Of a stretch of 64,000 nt of DNA, positions 16,558 to 24,513 are shown one piece after another; the first letter of the stretch is position 1; every line of letters starts with the position of its first letter. Source of the DNA: Nocardia brasiliensis IFM 10847. GTDB taxonomy: Bacteria > Actinomycetota > Actinomycetes > Mycobacteriales > Mycobacteriaceae. The DNA is taken from contig NZ_BAUA01000108.1 in NCBI RefSeq assembly GCF_000710915.1, positions 26,659 to 90,658 on the forward strand, written 5' to 3'. The position numbers and the translations under genes are program-made. The notes under the pieces are model-generated. The model was not told the DNA's origin. It did not search any database and saw nothing but the letters and a program-made list of their open reading frames with translations.

Positions 16558-17301
16558 TCACCCCGATTCCATGCGCGCCCTGGCCCGGGCGATCGCATCG
16601 TCGAGGTAGCGCCGGATATCGGCGCTGGTGCCCGGCCGGATCATCAGTGCGCGATTGGCCGGAACCTCGTAGTAGCGGCCGTCGGTCGTGTCGATCCAGC
16701 GCAGGCGGCCGGTGCGCAGGGGTTCGGCGTTGCGCGGGCCGAGCAGCACCGAGGCCATTCCCCGGGTGGTGCAGGTCTGCCGCCAGAATCGCCGATACTT
16801 CTCTTTCACTTCGCTGGCGGGCGCGCTGCCGAACAGGTCGGGCCGATCGTCGTTGAGATCGTCCAGCAGAAAGCTCTTCTCACCCGTAGTGCCCGCGCCC
16901 GCGTCCGGGAGCATGCGCACCAGCTCGCTCGCGAGCTGATCGGCACGACACCGCCGCAACTGCACCCGGCCGCCGTCGGGGGCCTGCTCTTGCTGCGCGA
17001 TCACGCCGACACCGCTGCGGGTGGCGCAACCGATGGCACGCAGCTCGATACCGTCGCGAGTGTTGTCGCAACCGAGCAGCTCTATCCGCCAATCGGGTCG
17101 GGCCAGCGCGGTGATGGTGCGCGACAGCGGGATTCGCTCGTCCTTGGCCAGTTCGTCCCGAAATCGTTGCTGGTAGAGCTGGTATTCGTGCAAGCCGGGG
17201 AACCGGCTGGTGAAACGGAACGGAAAAGGCAGGCGGTCGAGGCCTGTACCGAACCAGGCCGCCGCGAACTGCTCGGCCGACAGCGACCACTGCGACGTCA
17301 T
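16558..17301 (-). CDS. EspG-like ESX secretion-associated chaperone
   Basis: A 247-residue protein resembling the EspG family, the cytosolic chaperones that bind PPE proteins and deliver them to type VII (ESX) secretion systems. Seen are the N-terminal WSLSAEQFAAAWF segment, the strand pair LARPDWRIELLGCD with ELRAIGCATRSGVGVIAQQ, and the C-terminal DGRYYEVPANRALMIRPGTSADIRRYLDDAI, all typical of the fold. Its start codon overlaps the stop of the PPE-like gene by 4 bases (ATGA), which fits a chaperone-substrate pair. No EccB, EccC, EccD or MycP gene is in the window, so export must rely on machinery encoded elsewhere. Confidence 0.8.
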   Translation of the reverse strand: MTSQWSLSAEQFAAAWFGTGLDRLPFPFRFTSRFPGLHEYQLYQQRFRDELAKDERIPLSRTITALARPDWRIELLGCDNTRDGIELRAIGCATRSGVGVIAQQEQAPDGGRVQLRRCRADQLASELVRMLPDAGAGTTGEKSFLLDDLNDDRPDLFGSAPASEVKEKYRRFWRQTCTTRGMASVLLGPRNAEPLRTGRLRWIDTTDGRYYEVPANRALMIRPGTSADIRRYLDDAIARARARMESG

Positions 17302-18503
17302 TCGACCCCGATCACCGGCGGCACCGTGGGTTTCACCTCGCCGAGCAGTTCCTTCGCATGCTCCTCGGTCCGCAGATAACCGGGTGCCTTGTGCTCGTCG
17401 TCGTCCTCGCCGCGGGCGCGGACGCCCGGCGGGACCATGCCGGAATAGCCTGCGACACCCGCAGTTCCGGCACGCACCGGGGCGGGGGCCGGCTGCGTGC
17501 CGGTGGCGCCAGGCGTCGTCGCGGGCGAGGCTGGACGTGATGTGCCCGGTTCGTTGACCGGACTGGCTACACCGCTCGGACGATCGAACGTCGGCGTGCT
17601 CGGCCGGTTCGGCGTCCCGTTGCCCGCGGCAGAGGCGACCGTCGACGGATTCGACGGGGTGCTCGGCAGCGTCGAAGCCGGCCCGACCGTCGGGATGGCG
17701 CTGAACGGGTTGGCCGTGGTCGTGGTCGGTTTCGCGGTAGTGGTGGCCGCCGGTGTCGTCGCGGTGTCGGTGGGCTGAGCGCTCGAAGCCGCCTGTGTGG
17801 CAGCGGGTTCCGTACTCGGCTGTGCATCGCCGGATCCGGGCTCGGTCGGCTGCTCGGCTCGGCCGGATTCGGCATCCCCGCTGTTCTCCGGCGACGTCCC
17901 GGAACCAGAAGTGCTGGAGCCGGTACTGCCGTCGGAGGTCTTGGCCGGGCCGGTACCCGTGTCGCTGCCCGTACCGGTGCCGGTACTCGGCAGTGGTGCG
18001 GAAACCGGGTTGATCGGTGGTGGCAACGTCGGAATGGCCGGGGCGGTCGTGCCGTACGGCTGGATGTAGTGGGTGGTCATGTCGTCGCGGGCCTGCTCCT
18101 CGCCCGCGTTGCGCAGTTCCGGTCCGCGCGGATTCGTCGACGTGTCCACCACCGGGGGCACCGATGCCTTGAATTTCGCCGCCGCACCGGAGGCCTGCGA
18201 CAGCGGCGTGCTCTGCGCGTGCAACGATTCCCCGAATTCGCCGACCCGCGTCGCGTAGTCGCGGATACCGCGTACCGCCTGCTCGGCCGCCGCGCCCTCC
18301 CAGTGCTGTTCGACCGCCTTCTTGATCGCGCTCTCGAATTGGTGACCGGCGTTCGTCACCGCGGTAGCCATCTTCGACCAGGCGTCGACCGCGCTGCTCA
18401 CCCCGTCCGGGTTCATCTCGTCGGCCGCCTGCTTGATCTCGGCGTGGGTAAAGCTTTGCGCGTTCTCGGGATTGGTGATCGCGCGGCCGTCGGTCTGTTT
18501 CAT
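17298..18503 (-). CDS. PPE/WXG100-like ESX-associated protein with long Pro/Thr/Ser-rich tail
   Basis: A 401-residue protein. Residues 1-125 are helical and contain a HWEG turn (Trp68) between two long helices, the WXG/PPE-like hairpin. Residues about 150-335 are a low-complexity, disordered region rich in Pro, Thr, Ser and Gly. The last 50 residues contain GMVPPG, then DDEHKAPGYLRTEEHAKELLG and VPPVIG, a C-terminal motif common in actinobacterial ESX-linked proteins. It is probably exported through a type VII system. The ATG at 18503 follows GGGGGAG. It overlaps the EspG-like gene by 4 bases and lies 22 bases after the DUF3558 lipoprotein gene. Confidence 0.78.
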   Translation of the reverse strand: MKQTDGRAITNPENAQSFTHAEIKQAADEMNPDGVSSAVDAWSKMATAVTNAGHQFESAIKKAVEQHWEGAAAEQAVRGIRDYATRVGEFGESLHAQSTPLSQASGAAAKFKASVPPVVDTSTNPRGPELRNAGEEQARDDMTTHYIQPYGTTAPAIPTLPPPINPVSAPLPSTGTGTGSDTGTGPAKTSDGSTGSSTSGSGTSPENSGDAESGRAEQPTEPGSGDAQPSTEPAATQAASSAQPTDTATTPAATTTAKPTTTTANPFSAIPTVGPASTLPSTPSNPSTVASAAGNGTPNRPSTPTFDRPSGVASPVNEPGTSRPASPATTPGATGTQPAPAPVRAGTAGVAGYSGMVPPGVRARGEDDDEHKAPGYLRTEEHAKELLGEVKPTVPPVIGVE

Positions 18504-18525
18504 GATCGCTCCCCCGCAGGGTTGT

Positions 18526-19116
18526 TCAGCTGCCCGCCGGCAGCAATGGTGCGACTGATTGGGCGATTTCGGTGGTGATATCGCAAGCGCCGAGGTGTTT
18601 GTTCGCCGGTGTCTGCGGCACGTTCGTGAGGATGTACAACGACCCGGATTGCATCTCGACATTGATGGTGCATCCGCCCGGCACATCCGGTCGTGCTTCG
18701 TAGCGCAGGGCTTTGCGTGCACCCGCCGCGACCTCGGTGGCGGCCGGGAACTTCTCCCGTACCTGGGCGAGTGTGCCGGTGGTGGTCTCCACGACGAACC
18801 CGTAACCTGCCTTGGCGACGTAGCGGCAGCCTTTCCACGTGACTCCGGCGGCGCTGTCCTGCTTGGGTTCCGGTGGTTTGGCATCCCATTGATGAGCAGC
18901 CAGGAACTGAGGCGTCAGGGCCGAGCATGGATCGAAAGCGGTGTGCGGGTTCGACGCGACCTGTGTGGTCGCGGCAGCAGACCGATTCGCCGGGGTGGTC
19001 GTTGTCGGTGTGCCGCCTGCCTTTTCGCCGACGCAACCGGTCAGGAGCAGTAACCCCGCGGCTATCGCCGCGAAAACTGTTCGCGGAGCGGCCTTTGTGC
19101 CATAGCCGAGGCTCAT
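18526..19116 (-). CDS. DUF3558 lipoprotein
   Basis: A 196-residue lipoprotein. A hydrophobic signal peptide (about residues 11-27) ends in the lipobox LLTGC with Cys28, so the mature protein is anchored on the outer face of the cytoplasmic membrane. A Thr/Ala-rich linker leads to a DUF3558 domain starting at FDPCSALTPQFLAA, with further cysteines in WKGCRYV, GGCTINVE and LGACDI that could form disulphides. The function of DUF3558 is unknown; in nocardiae it is often near ESX-associated genes. The start overlaps the stop of the upstream 128-residue protein gene by 4 bases. Confidence 0.85.
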   Translation of the reverse strand: MSLGYGTKAAPRTVFAAIAAGLLLLTGCVGEKAGGTPTTTTPANRSAAATTQVASNPHTAFDPCSALTPQFLAAHQWDAKPPEPKQDSAAGVTWKGCRYVAKAGYGFVVETTTGTLAQVREKFPAATEVAAGARKALRYEARPDVPGGCTINVEMQSGSLYILTNVPQTPANKHLGACDITTEIAQSVAPLLPAGS

Positions 19117-19499
19117 ACGCTGAGCTCCCGCAGCTTGGCGGCGAATCCGGCGTCGGTGCGCGCGTAGGTGTCGCGCATCGCGGTGAACATGGCTTGGACC
19201 TCTTGGGCCACCGTGATGTAGTCGGCGAGGGTGTCGAAAGCGTTGTTCGGTCCGCCGAGGGCCTTTTCGCGGAACAAGCCGACCAGTTCGACTGCGGACG
19301 TCAACCGCGAATTACTTTCGCCCAGGCCCCAATACTGCCGCTCACCGAGTTCGCGCGCATCGGTCTGCACCGCGACGAGTGCATCGATCAGCTCCTGACA
19401 CGCCTTGTCCATATCGATGAACCCCTGCGGATCCATCCGCACCTGCAACGCCCCGGACTTCGCATCCTCGATGTACCCCGGAAACGGGCTGTCCACCAT
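19113..19499 (-). CDS. ESX-associated helical protein, unknown function
   Basis: A 128-residue, mostly helical, soluble protein with RMDPQGFIDMDKACQELIDALVAVQ, a turn containing YWGLGES, and a second helix pair ending in DTYARTDAGFAAKLREL. The two-helix layout with a W-x-x-G turn resembles WXG100/PE-like partners of ESX substrates, though it is not a canonical WXG100 protein. It is the first gene of a four-gene unit (this protein, DUF3558 lipoprotein, PPE-like protein, EspG-like chaperone). The ATG at 19499 has AAAGGGG upstream, and a TATAGGGT -10-like element lies at 19527-19534 on the minus strand. A heterodimer with the PPE-like protein is inferred. Confidence 0.7.
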   Translation of the reverse strand: MVDSPFPGYIEDAKSGALQVRMDPQGFIDMDKACQELIDALVAVQTDARELGERQYWGLGESNSRLTSAVELVGLFREKALGGPNNAFDTLADYITVAQEVQAMFTAMRDTYARTDAGFAAKLRELSV

Positions 19500-19668
19500 C
19501 ACCGTCCCCTTTCGTCAGTGCCTCTGACCCTATAGACGCGCCTCGCCCCGCATCGGTTCCATCGAAACACAGCCGATTCACCGCTGTCTGCGGATCGGGA
19601 ATGGACCGGCACGTACCGGTCGGCCTGGAACCGTCGGTGTGGGCCGATCCGATGCGCGCCAACTGGTT

Positions 19669-20865
19669 TCAGTTGATCTCTGCGGCGGCGAGGAGGCTGG
19701 GGTAGTCCCGCAGGTCGATGTCGTTGGCGACCTTGTCGGTGTACTTCAGCATCAGGGTGAACAGGCGTGAGTTGAAGAACCAGTTGCGCAAGCGGATGCC
19801 TGGTGCGGTCTTCGGCGCGAGGAATCGGCCCGCGTTGCTGTTGCCCGCGATCTTGGCGTAGCCCCGCATGATCTCGTCGTAGCGGGCGAAGGCCACTTCG
19901 TAATCCCCACCGGCGACGGCGAGTTCGCCCGCGAGCACGTACGCGCCGACCACGGCGAGCCCGGTTCCGAAGCCGCCCAAGGTGTTTCCGTAAGCCGCGT
20001 CGCCGATCAACGCGACCCGCCCCTTGGTGTAGTGGCCTTTCAGTCGTACCAGGCTGAGCGTGTCGAGGTAGAAGTCGTCGAAGTCCCGCATTTCGCCGAG
20101 CATCCGCGGCACTTCCCAGCCGACGTCCGCGAACGCCTGCTCGACGATGCGGCGCTGGGCCGCGGTGTCGTCACGCGCGTAGTCGAGTTCGGGGGAGGCG
20201 AACACGTACATCTGCTGCGCTTTCGTGCCGCCGCTGATCGCGAGCTTGCCGGGGACGTTGTGTCCGTAACCGATCGCGCGTTCGCGCGACCCCCTGAGGT
20301 CGCCGCTCCACGGGCTCGCGCCCGCGATGCAGTAGTAGTAGCCGAGGTACTCGACGAGATCGCGCTCGGGCCCGAACGCGAGTCGGCGTACCCGGGAGTG
20401 GATGCCGTCGGCGCCGAAGACCAGGTCGAAGGTGCGGGCGGGCCCGTGCTCGAATTCGACGTGCACGCCGTCGGCCTGCTGGGTGAGCGCGCTGATCGAG
20501 TCGCCGAACAGGTATGCGCAGCGGTCGGCGGTGCGCTGGTACATGACCTCGGCCAGGTCGCCGCGCAGAATCTCCAGTTCGCCGCCGGTGAAGTCGCCGG
20601 ACATCACGGAGAGCCGTTTGCCGTTGTCGTCGACGAATACGGTGTCGCTGGTCCCGGTCCGGCGTTTGCGGATGTCGTCGAGGATGCCCATCCGCTCCAG
20701 CACGGTGAAGTGGGTGTGGCCTTTGAAGTCGATGGCCTGGCCGCCCGGTCGCAGCGCCGGGGCGCGTTCGACCACGGTGACGTCGAAACCGTAGCGATGC
20801 AGCCAGTAGGCGAGGGCGGGCCCGGCGATGCTCGCGCCGGAAATGAGAACGGTCTTGTCAAGCAC
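19669..20865 (-). CDS. FAD-dependent aromatic-type monooxygenase (PHBH fold)
   Basis: A 398-residue flavoprotein hydroxylase. The dinucleotide-binding motif ISGASIAGPALAYWL (residues 8-22), the DG motif GADGIHSRVRR (about 150-160) and the GD motif ALIGDAAYGNTLGGFGTGLA (about 275-294) are all present, so FAD and NAD(P)H binding should be intact. The group includes aromatic hydroxylases, TetX-like drug-modifying enzymes and tailoring oxygenases; the substrate is unknown. There is no signal peptide. It is divergent from a TetR regulator gene and its promoter carries repeated TCTGTNTCC elements, so it is probably induced by the regulator's ligand. Confidence 0.87.
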   Translation of the reverse strand: MLDKTVLISGASIAGPALAYWLHRYGFDVTVVERAPALRPGGQAIDFKGHTHFTVLERMGILDDIRKRRTGTSDTVFVDDNGKRLSVMSGDFTGGELEILRGDLAEVMYQRTADRCAYLFGDSISALTQQADGVHVEFEHGPARTFDLVFGADGIHSRVRRLAFGPERDLVEYLGYYYCIAGASPWSGDLRGSRERAIGYGHNVPGKLAISGGTKAQQMYVFASPELDYARDDTAAQRRIVEQAFADVGWEVPRMLGEMRDFDDFYLDTLSLVRLKGHYTKGRVALIGDAAYGNTLGGFGTGLAVVGAYVLAGELAVAGGDYEVAFARYDEIMRGYAKIAGNSNAGRFLAPKTAPGIRLRNWFFNSRLFTLMLKYTDKVANDIDLRDYPSLLAAAEIN

Positions 20866-20883
20866 GTGGGCTCCTGAGGTCTA

Positions 20884-20942
20884 GATCTGTGTCCAATGGA
20901 TTCTGTTTCCGTAGGACACAGATCAGCGTATGGTAGACACAG
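20884..20942. promoter_or_regulatory. TetR operator region between the monooxygenase and tetR genes
   Basis: TCTGTTTCC-gta-GGACACAGA at 20902-20922 is a near-perfect 21-base palindrome. A further copy, TCTGTGTCC, lies at 20886-20894, and with it GATCTGTGTCC (20884-20894) faces GGACACAGATC (20914-20924) as perfect 11-base arms. A partial half-site GACACAG is at 20936-20942. Multiple dimers could bind. Confidence 0.65.
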
Positions 20943-20978
20943 TTTTGAAGTCAAGACGTCCTCCGGAAGGAACTGGCC

Positions 20979-21701
20979 ATGCCGACCCCGACCACCGTCG
21001 AACTGCTCTGGGGTATCCAGCAGCGGCCCAAGCGCGGGCCGAAACCCGCCCTCACGCTGGCGGGGATCGTGGCCGAGGCGATCGCGCTCGCCGACGCCGA
21101 AGGGTTGGCGAACCTGTCCATGCAACGGCTCGCGGAGCGGCTCGGGTTCACGAAGATGTCGCTGTACCGCTATGTGCCGGGCAAGGAGCAGCTGACCGCG
21201 CTGATGCTGGAGGAAGCCATCGGTGCACCACCGGAAATCGCTGCGGCGCGGCGTGCTTCGAGCGAGGAGCCGTGGCGCGCCGCGCTGTGTGTGTGGGCCG
21301 AGACGTTGTTCGAGCGCTACCGCGCCCATCCGTGGGGGATCGAGCTCACCGTGGGGGTGCGGCCGATGGGGCCCAACGAGATGGGGTGGATGGAGGCCGC
21401 GCTGGGCGCGCTGGCCGAGACCCGGCTGACGGCACCGGAGCGCCTGGACTCCATCGTGCTGCTGTCGGGACATGTGCGCAGCCTCGTGCAACAGGGGCCG
21501 GCCGTGGCGGACGCGTTCCAGGCGCAGGTCGCGGGGCAACTCGAGGCCATGGTGTCGGTGGCCGCGGACCGGTATCCGCTGGCGGTGGCCGCCTTCGCCG
21601 AAGAGGGCGCGGTCGCGGGCGGGGTCGGCGCGCTGCGCTTCGGCATCGATCGCATCCTCGACGGTCTCGGCGTGCTGAACGCGGCCCGCGCGCGGGCGTA
21701 G
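20979..21701 (+). CDS. TetR/AcrR-family regulator with TetR_C domain
   Basis: A 240-residue regulator. After a short leader with QRPKRGPKPALT, the HTH lies at about residues 27-72 (IVAEAIALADAEGLANLSM, then LGFTKMSLYRYVPGKEQL). The C-terminal domain is the tetracycline-repressor-like type (TetR_C), with WAETLFERYRAHPWGIEL. This subgroup often controls adjacent oxygenases or efflux pumps, including tetracycline-type resistance genes. It is divergent from the FAD monooxygenase gene across a 113-base spacer with clear palindromes, so that gene is the likely target and autoregulation is likely. The ATG at 20979 follows GGAAGGAA. Confidence 0.88.
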   Translation: MPTPTTVELLWGIQQRPKRGPKPALTLAGIVAEAIALADAEGLANLSMQRLAERLGFTKMSLYRYVPGKEQLTALMLEEAIGAPPEIAAARRASSEEPWRAALCVWAETLFERYRAHPWGIELTVGVRPMGPNEMGWMEAALGALAETRLTAPERLDSIVLLSGHVRSLVQQGPAVADAFQAQVAGQLEAMVSVAADRYPLAVAAFAEEGAVAGGVGALRFGIDRILDGLGVLNAARARA

Positions 21702-21741
21702 CTGTTTCGGATCGGGTCTGTCGAACGACGGGCCGGCGGCC

Positions 21742-21753
21742 TATGGTCGGACC
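21742..21753 (+). promoter_or_regulatory. Leaderless promoter of the SnoaL-like gene
   Basis: TATGGT at 21742-21747 lies 6 bases before the ATG at 21754. Confidence 0.5.
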
Positions 21754-22170
21754 ATGACCCAGGACCTCGACCTCGAGCAGGACGCGATCACCACGGTGCG
21801 GGAGTTCTTCTCCGCGCTCGAGCTAGGCGCCGTCGCCGACGCGCTGGAACTGCTGCACCCCGAGGTGGTCTGGAAGAACTCCACGCTGCCCGCTGTCGGC
21901 GGCGGGCTGACGCGCAAGATCCTGCGCGGACTGGAGCGCGACGCGTTCGGTTTCGAGGTGCAGATGCATCACATCGCGGCCGACGGCGATTTCGTGCTCA
22001 CCGATCGCACCGACGTGCTGCGGGTCGGTCCGGTGCGGGTGGCGTTCTGGGTGATGGGCACCCTCGAGGTGCGTGACGGCCGAATCATCCTGTGGGACGA
22101 CCACTTCAGCTGGGAGAACCTGCTGCGCGGCGCGGTCACGGGCGTTGCGCGGGCCGCGCTGTCGCGGTGA
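21754..22170 (+). CDS. SnoaL-like / limonene-epoxide-hydrolase-fold protein
   Basis: A 138-residue NTF2-like protein: DAITTVREFFSALELGAVADALELLHPEVVWKNSTLP at the N-terminus (about residues 9-45, given by position), then antiparallel strands including FEVQMHHIAADGDFVLTDRTD and VAFWVMGTLEVRDGRIILWDDHF. The LHPEVVWKNST segment and the D-R-T-D pattern resemble limonene-1,2-epoxide hydrolase-like members such as M. tuberculosis Rv2740, so a small epoxide or hydrophobic ligand is possible. It follows tetR on the same strand but has its own leaderless-type promoter. Its 3' end overlaps the convergent MarR-type regulator gene by 35 bases. Confidence 0.77.
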   Translation: MTQDLDLEQDAITTVREFFSALELGAVADALELLHPEVVWKNSTLPAVGGGLTRKILRGLERDAFGFEVQMHHIAADGDFVLTDRTDVLRVGPVRVAFWVMGTLEVRDGRIILWDDHFSWENLLRGAVTGVARAALSR

Positions 22171-22876
22171 GTCGGTCTCGTATTCGCTCCTGATCCAGCG
22201 CCTTTCGCCACCGCTCGGCGGATTCGATCATGTCGCGGCCGACGAACTCGAAGAAGCGGCTGGTCTCGTGCGCGCGGGCGCCGGCGGGGGTATCGACGCC
22301 GAGCACCTCGACGCCGCGCCGGGAGATCTCGGCGAGATCGTAGATCTGCTGCGCGCTGGTCAAAGTCGCACGGACCCAAGCGTGTTCGTCGACGGCATAG
22401 CGCTCGCGCCGACTGCCGGCATCGCGTTCGCGCCGGATCAGCCCCTGGGCTTCGAGTGCCTTGACCGCGGCCGAGACGGTCGCCGGGCTGACGTGCAACT
22501 GCCCGACGAGCTCGGCGGCCGTGCGGCTGCCGGAATCGGTGAGATAGAGCGAGGTGAGCACGGCCGCCGCGGTGCGGGGCAGTCCGGACTTGGCCATCAA
22601 CACGGTGAGTTGCTCGGCGAATTCGCGTAGCGCGCCCGCTCCCGGAGTGGGAGTCGTTGCGCCGGTACGTGATCCACCGCGCCGCGCGCGCCGCTCGGTG
22701 GCCCGGTGTGCCCGGCCCGGGTGATAGCGGCTCGGCCCGCCGTTGCGGGTGACCTCCCGGCTCACGGTCGAGGTCGGCCGCGCCAACTGCCGGGCGATCT
22801 CGGCGTAGCCGATCCCTTCGGACAGGCCTTCGGCGATGAGCTCGCGCTCCTGCTCGGTCAATCTGCCGCCCGGCAT
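22136..22876 (-). CDS. Regulator with IS30-type HTH fused to a GbsR/MarR-like domain
   Basis: A 246-residue DNA-binding protein with two HTH modules. Residues about 4-45 (RLTEQERELIAEGLSEGIGY, then ARPTSTVSREVTRNGG) match the HTH found at the N-terminus of IS30 transposases. A basic linker leads to a GbsR/MarR-like winged helix at about 80-160 (LTSLYLTDSGSRTAAEL, then VSPATVSAAVKALEAQGLIRRERD). No transposase catalytic domain follows, so it is a regulator. The ATG at 22876 was preferred to one at 22906. It is divergent from the P450-ferredoxin operon, whose upstream region has a long palindrome and direct repeats, so control of that operon is inferred. Confidence 0.8.
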   Translation of the reverse strand: MPGGRLTEQERELIAEGLSEGIGYAEIARQLARPTSTVSREVTRNGGPSRYHPGRAHRATERRARRGGSRTGATTPTPGAGALREFAEQLTVLMAKSGLPRTAAAVLTSLYLTDSGSRTAAELVGQLHVSPATVSAAVKALEAQGLIRRERDAGSRRERYAVDEHAWVRATLTSAQQIYDLAEISRRGVEVLGVDTPAGARAHETSRFFEFVGRDMIESAERWRKALDQERIRDRLTATARPAQRP

Positions 22877-22925
22877 GTGCGCCTCCCGTCCGTTCCGTGT
22901 GGTCAAGTATTGCGCTCAGTCGCAT

Positions 22926-22978
22926 CTCATTGCAACGACGGATGGTCGGCGGTGCATTCACCTGCATCCTCATTGCAA
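22926..22978. promoter_or_regulatory. Direct repeats CTCATTGCAA upstream of the IS30-HTH regulator gene
   Basis: CTCATTGCAA occurs at 22926-22935 and 22969-22978, 43 bases apart (about four helical turns), each preceded by GCATC. They may be binding sites for the IS30-type HTH of the adjacent regulator; this is inferred. Confidence 0.4.
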
Positions 22979-23035
22979 TTCAAATCTGGCTTGTACCAGT
23001 AAGTTCCGCAAAATCGCGACTTCTCTCATTGACCT

Positions 23036-23063
23036 GATCTGAACGCAACGTAGCGTTCAGATC
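23036..23063. promoter_or_regulatory. Palindromic operator upstream of the P450 operon
   Basis: GATCTGAACGC at 23036-23046 and its exact reverse complement at 23053-23063 are separated by 6 bases. It lies 32 bases before the P450 start codon, consistent with a repressor site or a 5'-UTR hairpin. Confidence 0.65.
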
Positions 23064-23095
23064 AAGCCAAAAACCACCGATTGAGGGGAATCGCC

Positions 23096-24277
23096 ATGAA
23101 CGAGTCCTTGTCCGAGATCGTCGAGCTGCCGACCGTCCGACCGCCGGGGTGCCCGTTCGATCCGCCCGCGGAACTGGCCGCACTGCGTCCGTTGGTGCCG
23201 TTCACCTTTCCGGACGACCACCGCGGCTGGCTCGCCACGAGCTACGCGACGGTGCGGGCGATCCTGGCCGACCCGCGTTTCAGCGTCCGCTACGAGCTGA
23301 TCCACTACCCGTTCGCCCCGATGGGCGAGATGCCGCCCGCCCTGCCCGGCGACATGCTCGGCGTCGACGCTCCGGCGCATACGCGATACCGAAAGTTGCT
23401 GGCGGGCAAGTTCACTGTCCGGCGCATGGGACAGCTCACCGAACGGGTCGAGCAGATCACCGCCGACCATCTGGACGTCATGGCGCGCACCGGCGGTCCG
23501 GTGGATCTGGTCGAGGCGTTCGCCTTCCCGGTGCCGGCGCTGACCGTCTGCGAACTGCTCGGTGTGCCCCCGGTCGACCGGGATGCCTTCCATCGCTTCC
23601 TGGTCGCCGCGAACAGCGTGAACTCTGCGGTCGTGGATCGCAACAACGCGTTCATCGAGGTGCAGAACTACATCCGCGAGCTGGTCGTGGCCAAGCGGGC
23701 CGCACCCACCGACGACCTGCTCAGCGATCTCACCGGCACCGAACTCGCCGAGGACGAGCTGTCCGGCGTCGGCGCGCTGCTGCTGGGGGCGGGCCTGGAC
23801 ACCACGGCGAACATGATCGCGCTGGGCACCTTCGCGTTGCTCAGCCACCCCGATCAACTGGCCGAACTGCGGGCGCGACCCGAACTCGCGGATCAGACGA
23901 TCGAGGAGCTGATGCGCTACCTCACCATCACGCACACCTCGACCCGGGTCGCGCTCGAGGACGTCGAGATCGACGGGCAGCTGATCACGGCGGGCCAGAC
24001 GGTCGCGCTGTCGTTCCAGGCGGCCGATCGCGACCCCGCCAAGTACGACGACCCGGACAGCTTCGATATCCGCCGCAACGCCGTCGGGCATCTCGGCTTC
24101 GGGCACGGTCCGCACCAGTGTCTCGGTCAGCAGCTGGCGCGCGTCGAGATGCGAGTCGCGTTGCCCGCCTTGCTGACTCGGTTCCCGACTCTGCGGCTCG
24201 CGGTGCCGCCGGAGGAGGTGCCGCTACGGCACGACATGGACATCTACGGCGTGCACCGGCTTCCGGTCACCTGGTAG
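23096..24277 (+). CDS. Cytochrome P450
   Basis: A 393-residue soluble bacterial class I P450, similar in layout to the CYP105/CYP107-type enzymes of actinomycetes. The heme ligand is Cys342 in FGHGPHQCLGQQLARVEM. The I-helix has LLLGAGLDTTANM (oxygen-activating Asp-Thr), and the K-helix ExxR is in EELMRYL. PGCPFDPPAEL near the N-terminus is typical. It should hydroxylate a small hydrophobic substrate using electrons from the ferredoxin encoded 13 bases downstream. The ATG at 23096 has GAGGGG upstream. A palindrome in the 5' region and a divergent two-HTH regulator indicate inducible expression. No ferredoxin reductase is nearby. Confidence 0.92.
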   Translation: MNESLSEIVELPTVRPPGCPFDPPAELAALRPLVPFTFPDDHRGWLATSYATVRAILADPRFSVRYELIHYPFAPMGEMPPALPGDMLGVDAPAHTRYRKLLAGKFTVRRMGQLTERVEQITADHLDVMARTGGPVDLVEAFAFPVPALTVCELLGVPPVDRDAFHRFLVAANSVNSAVVDRNNAFIEVQNYIRELVVAKRAAPTDDLLSDLTGTELAEDELSGVGALLLGAGLDTTANMIALGTFALLSHPDQLAELRARPELADQTIEELMRYLTITHTSTRVALEDVEIDGQLITAGQTVALSFQAADRDPAKYDDPDSFDIRRNAVGHLGFGHGPHQCLGQQLARVEMRVALPALLTRFPTLRLAVPPEEVPLRHDMDIYGVHRLPVTW

Positions 24278-24290
24278 GGAGGAGTACTCG

Positions 24291-24497
24291 ATGAAGATCA
24301 CCGTCGATCGGGACCGCTGCGTCGGCGCGGGGATGTGTGCGCTGCTCGCCCCTGCCGTGTTCGACCAGGACGCCGCCGACGGCCGGGTGTGGCTGCTCGA
24401 TGCCGCGCCGCCGCCCGGGCAGCACACCGCGGCGCTGGAAGCCGAGCAGACCTGTCCGTCCGCGGCGATCTCGGTGACCGCCGCAGCGGACTCCTAG
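24291..24497 (+). CDS. [3Fe-4S]-type ferredoxin
   Basis: A 68-residue single-cluster ferredoxin. The cluster ligands are Cys10 and Cys16 (RCVGAGMC) and Cys55 (EQTCPSAAI); the second position of a 4Fe cluster is Gly or Ala, which is the 3Fe-4S pattern of P450-linked actinobacterial ferredoxins such as SoyB. It should pass electrons from a ferredoxin reductase to the P450 encoded just upstream. The ATG at 24291 follows GGGAGGAG and the genes are separated by 13 bases, indicating one operon. Confidence 0.93.
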   Translation: MKITVDRDRCVGAGMCALLAPAVFDQDAADGRVWLLDAAPPPGQHTAALEAEQTCPSAAISVTAAADS

Positions 24498-24513
24498 GCC
24501 AGGATCGCCGGGG

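Noticed and set aside
17480..18010. Low-complexity stretch that looks repetitive, as a CRISPR or tandem repeat
   Set aside because: It is the Pro/Thr/Ser-rich disordered tail of the PPE-like protein; repeats are irregular and codon-level, with no constant spacers.
22136..22876. IS30 transposase
   Set aside because: Only the N-terminal HTH is IS30-like; no DDE catalytic domain or terminal repeats are present, and the rest is a MarR-type regulator.
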